This document shows, in pieces, positions 46,422 through 49,121 of a stretch of DNA of 49,121 nucleotides (the stretch's first letter is position 1; every line of letters starts with the position of its first letter). Source of the DNA: Pseudomonadota bacterium (GTDB lineage Bacteria > Myxococcota_A > UBA796 > GCA-2862545); assembly GCA_947490265.1 (NCBI GenBank), contig CANLGQ010000002.1, positions 1 through 49,121 on the forward strand, written 5' to 3'. The position numbers and the translations under genes were made by a program. The notes below the pieces were generated by a model that worked only from the letters and a program-made list of their open reading frames with translations, did not search any database and was not told the DNA's origin.

Positions 46422-47188
46422 GGCCGGTGTGGCGCATCGCCCGCCGCGAATGGATGGAACAGGTGCGCCAACCTGGCGCGCTCCTAGCGCCGATCCTCAC
46501 CTTTCTGGTGATCGACGGCGTGGTCGCGGCCGTGGCCCTCCTCCTGGGACAGATCACCGCCACGGCCTCGCCGGACGACCTCCTCGCGCGGTTGGGCGTG
46601 CAGGCCACGGTGCTCACCGGCGCGGCGAGCCTCGTCGTCCACACGCACGCGTTCCTCGGCTTTTCTCAGCTGATCGGCCTGTGCGCCGTGAATGCGGGTC
46701 ACGCTGTCCTCCACGACCGCCAGCTCGGGACCCTCAGCTTCCTGCTCCTGGCGCCCCTGCGCCGCTGGGAATTCCTTTGCGGGAAGCTCCTCGGATCGAC
46801 GGCGATACCGCTGATCGCCGGGAGCGTACTCAACCTGGCGGGAGCGCTCGTGCTCGCCACGTCGGCCCCCACCGCGGCTGCCGGTGCCGGCCTGCTCCCC
46901 ACCGAACCAGCCTGGTGGGTAGCCTGGGCGCTGGGATGTCCGGCCTGGTGCCTCCTCGTATCGGCCGTCGCCACCGTCGTCGGTGCGCTCAGCCGCGACG
47001 TGCGGAGCGCACAGCAGGCGGTGTGGTTCGTCCTGTTGTTCTCCGCGGTCTTCGCGAGCACTCTGCTCACCGCGCAGATGGCCGCCGGGCCGTGGGCCGA
47101 GCTCGCGGTCGCGGGGGTCGGCGCCGGGGGAACGATCGTGGCGATCGCCACCGGCGCGGCGGTCCTCAGTCGCGACCTCTGGCGCTAA
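46418..47188 (+). CDS. ABC-2-type exporter permease
   Basis: A 256-aa membrane protein with about six helices, beginning with the amphipathic 'VRPVWRIARREWMEQVRQPG' helix typical of ABC-2 permeases. 'RQLGTLSFLLLAPLRRWEFL' is a coupling-type segment. It resembles CcmB by position and size. The GTG at 46418 overlaps the ATPase stop (GTGA). It is convergent with the metallopeptidase gene. Confidence 0.85.
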   Translation: MRPVWRIARREWMEQVRQPGALLAPILTFLVIDGVVAAVALLLGQITATASPDDLLARLGVQATVLTGAASLVVHTHAFLGFSQLIGLCAVNAGHAVLHDRQLGTLSFLLLAPLRRWEFLCGKLLGSTAIPLIAGSVLNLAGALVLATSAPTAAAGAGLLPTEPAWWVAWALGCPAWCLLVSAVATVVGALSRDVRSAQQAVWFVLLFSAVFASTLLTAQMAAGPWAELAVAGVGAGGTIVAIATGAAVLSRDLWR

Positions 47189-49121
47189 CTACCAGACTTC
47201 GCAGCGATCGACCGGCGCCATCGGAGAGCCGGGAGCGCATTTGAAGGCCTCTGCGAACGCGGGGTAGTTCATCACCGCCCCGTTCACCCGAAAACGACCG
47301 GGCGAGTGCGGATCGGACAGGACCCTCGCCTTCTCCGCCTCCGGACGGGCGAGGGTACACCAGCCCTGCGCGTAGGCGACGAAGAAGAGCTGATCCGGAG
47401 TAAAGCCCGCGAAAGACTTGGTCTTGGTCTCCTGGCGCTCGTCCCAGGCCCGCCACGCAACGAAGGCCTCCTTCAAGCCTCCCAGGTCCGCGATGTTCTC
47501 TCCGAGCGTCAACTCGCCGTTGACGAACAGACCACTCTGAACTTCAAACGCCGAGTATTGTTTCTCGACGCAGGCCGCGCGCTCCTCGAACTGGGCGCTC
47601 ACGCTCGGGGCCCACCACTCGGTGAGCCGGCCGGTTTTATCGAACTTCCGGCCGTCGTCGTCGAACCCGTGGGTGATCTCGTGGCCCATCACCATCCCGA
47701 TCGATCCGAAGTTCATCGGCATCGGGTAGCTCCGGTCGAAAAAGGGCGGCTGGAGGATGCCCGCAGGAAAGGCGATCTCGTTCGCGCTGCCGTTGTAGTA
47801 GGCATTCACGGTGGGCGGCGACATCACCCACTCGGTGCGATCGACCGGTTTCTCCCACTTCGCCAGCGCGAACTGAACGTCGAAAGCGGCAGAGGCGCGC
47901 CGGTTCGCGAAGTAAGACTCCCGGTCGACCTGAAGGCCGGAGTAATCCCGCCACTTGTCCGGGTAGCCGACCTTGTTGACGATCACGTGCAGCTTTTCGA
48001 GTGCCTTCGCGCGCGTCGGCTCGTCCATCCAGGCAAGCGCCGGGAGACCCGCCGCGAACGCGTCCTCCACCCCGGCGATCAACTCGAGGGCGATCTGCTT
48101 GCTCTCGCCGGGGAACGCCGCGTCGACATAGGCTTTGCCGATGGCCGTCGGAAGGGCGGCGTCGGTGGCCGCAACGCAACGCTTCCACCGATCCCGTTGC
48201 TTCTGCGCACCGCTCAGCCGGGTTCCGAAGAACTTGAAATTCTCGTCGTCGATCTCGTGAGAGAGCTGCGGGGCTGCGGCATGAACGACCTGCCAACGCA
48301 GCACGGCCCGGAGATCCTCGACCGGCGTCGCGGTGAGCACCTTGTCGAGCTCTTCGAAATACGAGGGCGTCGCGACGTTGATCTGGGTTCGCTCGGGCGC
48401 GCCTGCACGTTGAAAGTAGGCCTTCCAATCGACGTGAGGGGCCAGCTTTGCCAGCCCCACGAGGTCGATCTTGTTGTTGGTCGCCTCAGCGTCATACACC
48501 TTCTCGATCGGCCAGCTGATCTCAGCAAGACGCGCCTCGAACGTCAAAACCCGTCGGGCGTCCTGCGCGGCCTGCTCAGACGGGAGCCCGGCGAGGAGCA
48601 ACATCTTCGCGATGTGGGTCTCGAAGTCGTGGAGCAGACCCTGCCCCTCGGCCGACTGATCGAGGTAATAGGTGCGTTCTGGGAGCGAGAGGCCGCCCTG
48701 GTACAGGTGGAGGATGTTGGTGTCCGGATCGTTGTTGTCGGCCGCCACGCCTCCCGTAAAGAACGGGTCGATCCCGATCAGGCCCAGATCGGCCGCCTGG
48801 AGGAGCACGGAAGGGAGATCCGTTGCGGCAGCCACCGCGGCGAGGGAGGCGGCCAGCGGGCGGGCACCGGCCGCATCGATCCCGGACTGATCCATGCAAG
48901 CTGCGTAGTAGTCGCCCAATTGCTTCCGCTCGGGATCATCACCCGCATTCGCCGCGGCTTCTTCGAGAATTTTTCGCAGCTGGACGTCGTTGGCGTCGCT
49001 GATCGTGGAGAAGCTTCGGACAAACACAGACTTGTCAGCAGGAAGGGACGTATTGGCCTCCCAGCCGCCACAGGCGAACCGATAGAAGTCATCGCAGGCC
49101 GACACCGCCGGTTCGGTCGCG
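47189..49121 (-). CDS. pepO: M13-family metallopeptidase (PepO/neprilysin type), N-terminus beyond window
   Basis: At least 643 aa, with the reading frame open to the right edge; the visible part begins near 'SACDDFYRFACGGWEA', the usual start of the mature M13 domain. Landmarks in order are NAYYNGSANEIAFPAG, the zinc motif HEITH at about 47669-47683, 'TLGENIADLGGLKEAF' with the third zinc-ligand Glu, and a C-terminal RCEVW. It would be a secreted zinc oligopeptidase. The signal peptide and true start are outside the window. It is convergent with the exporter permease gene. Confidence 0.94.
   Translation of the reverse strand, partial: ATEPAVSACDDFYRFACGGWEANTSLPADKSVFVRSFSTISDANDVQLRKILEEAAANAGDDPERKQLGDYYAACMDQSGIDAAGARPLAASLAAVAAATDLPSVLLQAADLGLIGIDPFFTGGVAADNNDPDTNILHLYQGGLSLPERTYYLDQSAEGQGLLHDFETHIAKMLLLAGLPSEQAAQDARRVLTFEARLAEISWPIEKVYDAEATNNKIDLVGLAKLAPHVDWKAYFQRAGAPERTQINVATPSYFEELDKVLTATPVEDLRAVLRWQVVHAAAPQLSHEIDDENFKFFGTRLSGAQKQRDRWKRCVAATDAALPTAIGKAYVDAAFPGESKQIALELIAGVEDAFAAGLPALAWMDEPTRAKALEKLHVIVNKVGYPDKWRDYSGLQVDRESYFANRRASAAFDVQFALAKWEKPVDRTEWVMSPPTVNAYYNGSANEIAFPAGILQPPFFDRSYPMPMNFGSIGMVMGHEITHGFDDDGRKFDKTGRLTEWWAPSVSAQFEERAACVEKQYSAFEVQSGLFVNGELTLGENIADLGGLKEAFVAWRAWDERQETKTKSFAGFTPDQLFFVAYAQGWCTLARPEAEKARVLSDPHSPGRFRVNGAVMNYPAFAEAFKCAPGSPMAPVDRCEVW

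Noticed and set aside
45705-47188. Cytochrome c maturation (Ccm) locus
   Set aside because: Only CcmA/CcmB-like proteins are present; no CcmC, E, F or heme-lyase genes, so a general ABC-2 exporter call is safer.

Overview
The window is high-GC DNA from a Gram-negative, outer-membrane-bearing bacterium. The best fit is a Myxococcota or related 'deltaproteobacterial' chromosome. This is inferred from an MglA-type GTPase relative, many lipoproteins tethered by Asp-Thr repeats, a long thrombospondin type-3 repeat lipoprotein, an SBP-less sulfate-type ABC system, and frequent GTG/TTG starts with 4-bp overlaps. I saw no rRNA, tRNA, CRISPR array, phage or complete insertion sequence. Genes are densely packed; no gap exceeds 300 bases.

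Layout. 1-3.2 kb (minus): SET-domain protein, beta-propeller lipoprotein, class I/II aminotransferase, and the start of an ornithine aminotransferase that runs off the left edge. 3.2-8.7 kb: ABC exporter; then recJ coupled to a degenerate MglA-like protein with a membrane tail; lgt. 8.7-14.2 kb (minus): a tightly overlapping four-gene cluster of three beta-propeller lipoproteins (two of them tandem paralogues) and an outer-membrane barrel-like protein, preceded by a receiver-domain protein. 14.8-18.5 kb (plus): hemB, class I aldolase, a lipoprotein with a late membrane helix, and a ChaN/Tiki-like protein, in one tight run. 18.5-21.5 kb: small envelope proteins (cytochrome c lipoprotein, thioredoxin-like lipoprotein, barrel).

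21.5-25.1 kb (minus) holds the most interesting unit: an arylsulfotransferase-like lipoprotein with an Asp-Thr tether, a DUF692/MNIO-type iron enzyme and its likely partner protein, joined by GTGA overlaps, then a cyclic-nucleotide-binding protein. No RiPP precursor is evident. 25.2-28.2 kb: a 3-hydroxyisobutyrate-dehydrogenase-like enzyme and a K+-dependent-type membrane pyrophosphatase. 28.4-32.6 kb (minus): hypothetical protein, rsmI coupled to a 20-repeat TSP3 lipoprotein, SRPBCC protein. 32.7-38.7 kb (plus): GMC-associated small subunit-like protein, PAPS-type sulfotransferase, a truncated four-helix S23-like gene (minus) inside inverted repeats, class III aminotransferase, GMC oxidoreductase, hemF. 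38.7-40.4 kb (minus): phosphofructokinase and two 59/60-aa Asp-Thr lipoproteins. 40.7-49.1 kb: TM2-like protein, glutamine-dependent NAD synthetase, sulfate/molybdate-type ABC transporter, an ABC-2 exporter pair, and an M13 metallopeptidase cut by the right edge.

Themes: cell-envelope lipoproteins dominate; sulfur handling recurs (sulfate-type importer, PAPS sulfotransferase, arylsulfotransferase-like protein); two heme-synthesis genes (hemB, hemF) and a ChaN-like protein are present; and glycolysis/PPi genes (aldolase, PFK, pyrophosphatase) are scattered. All functions are read from motifs and family memory; no database search was run.
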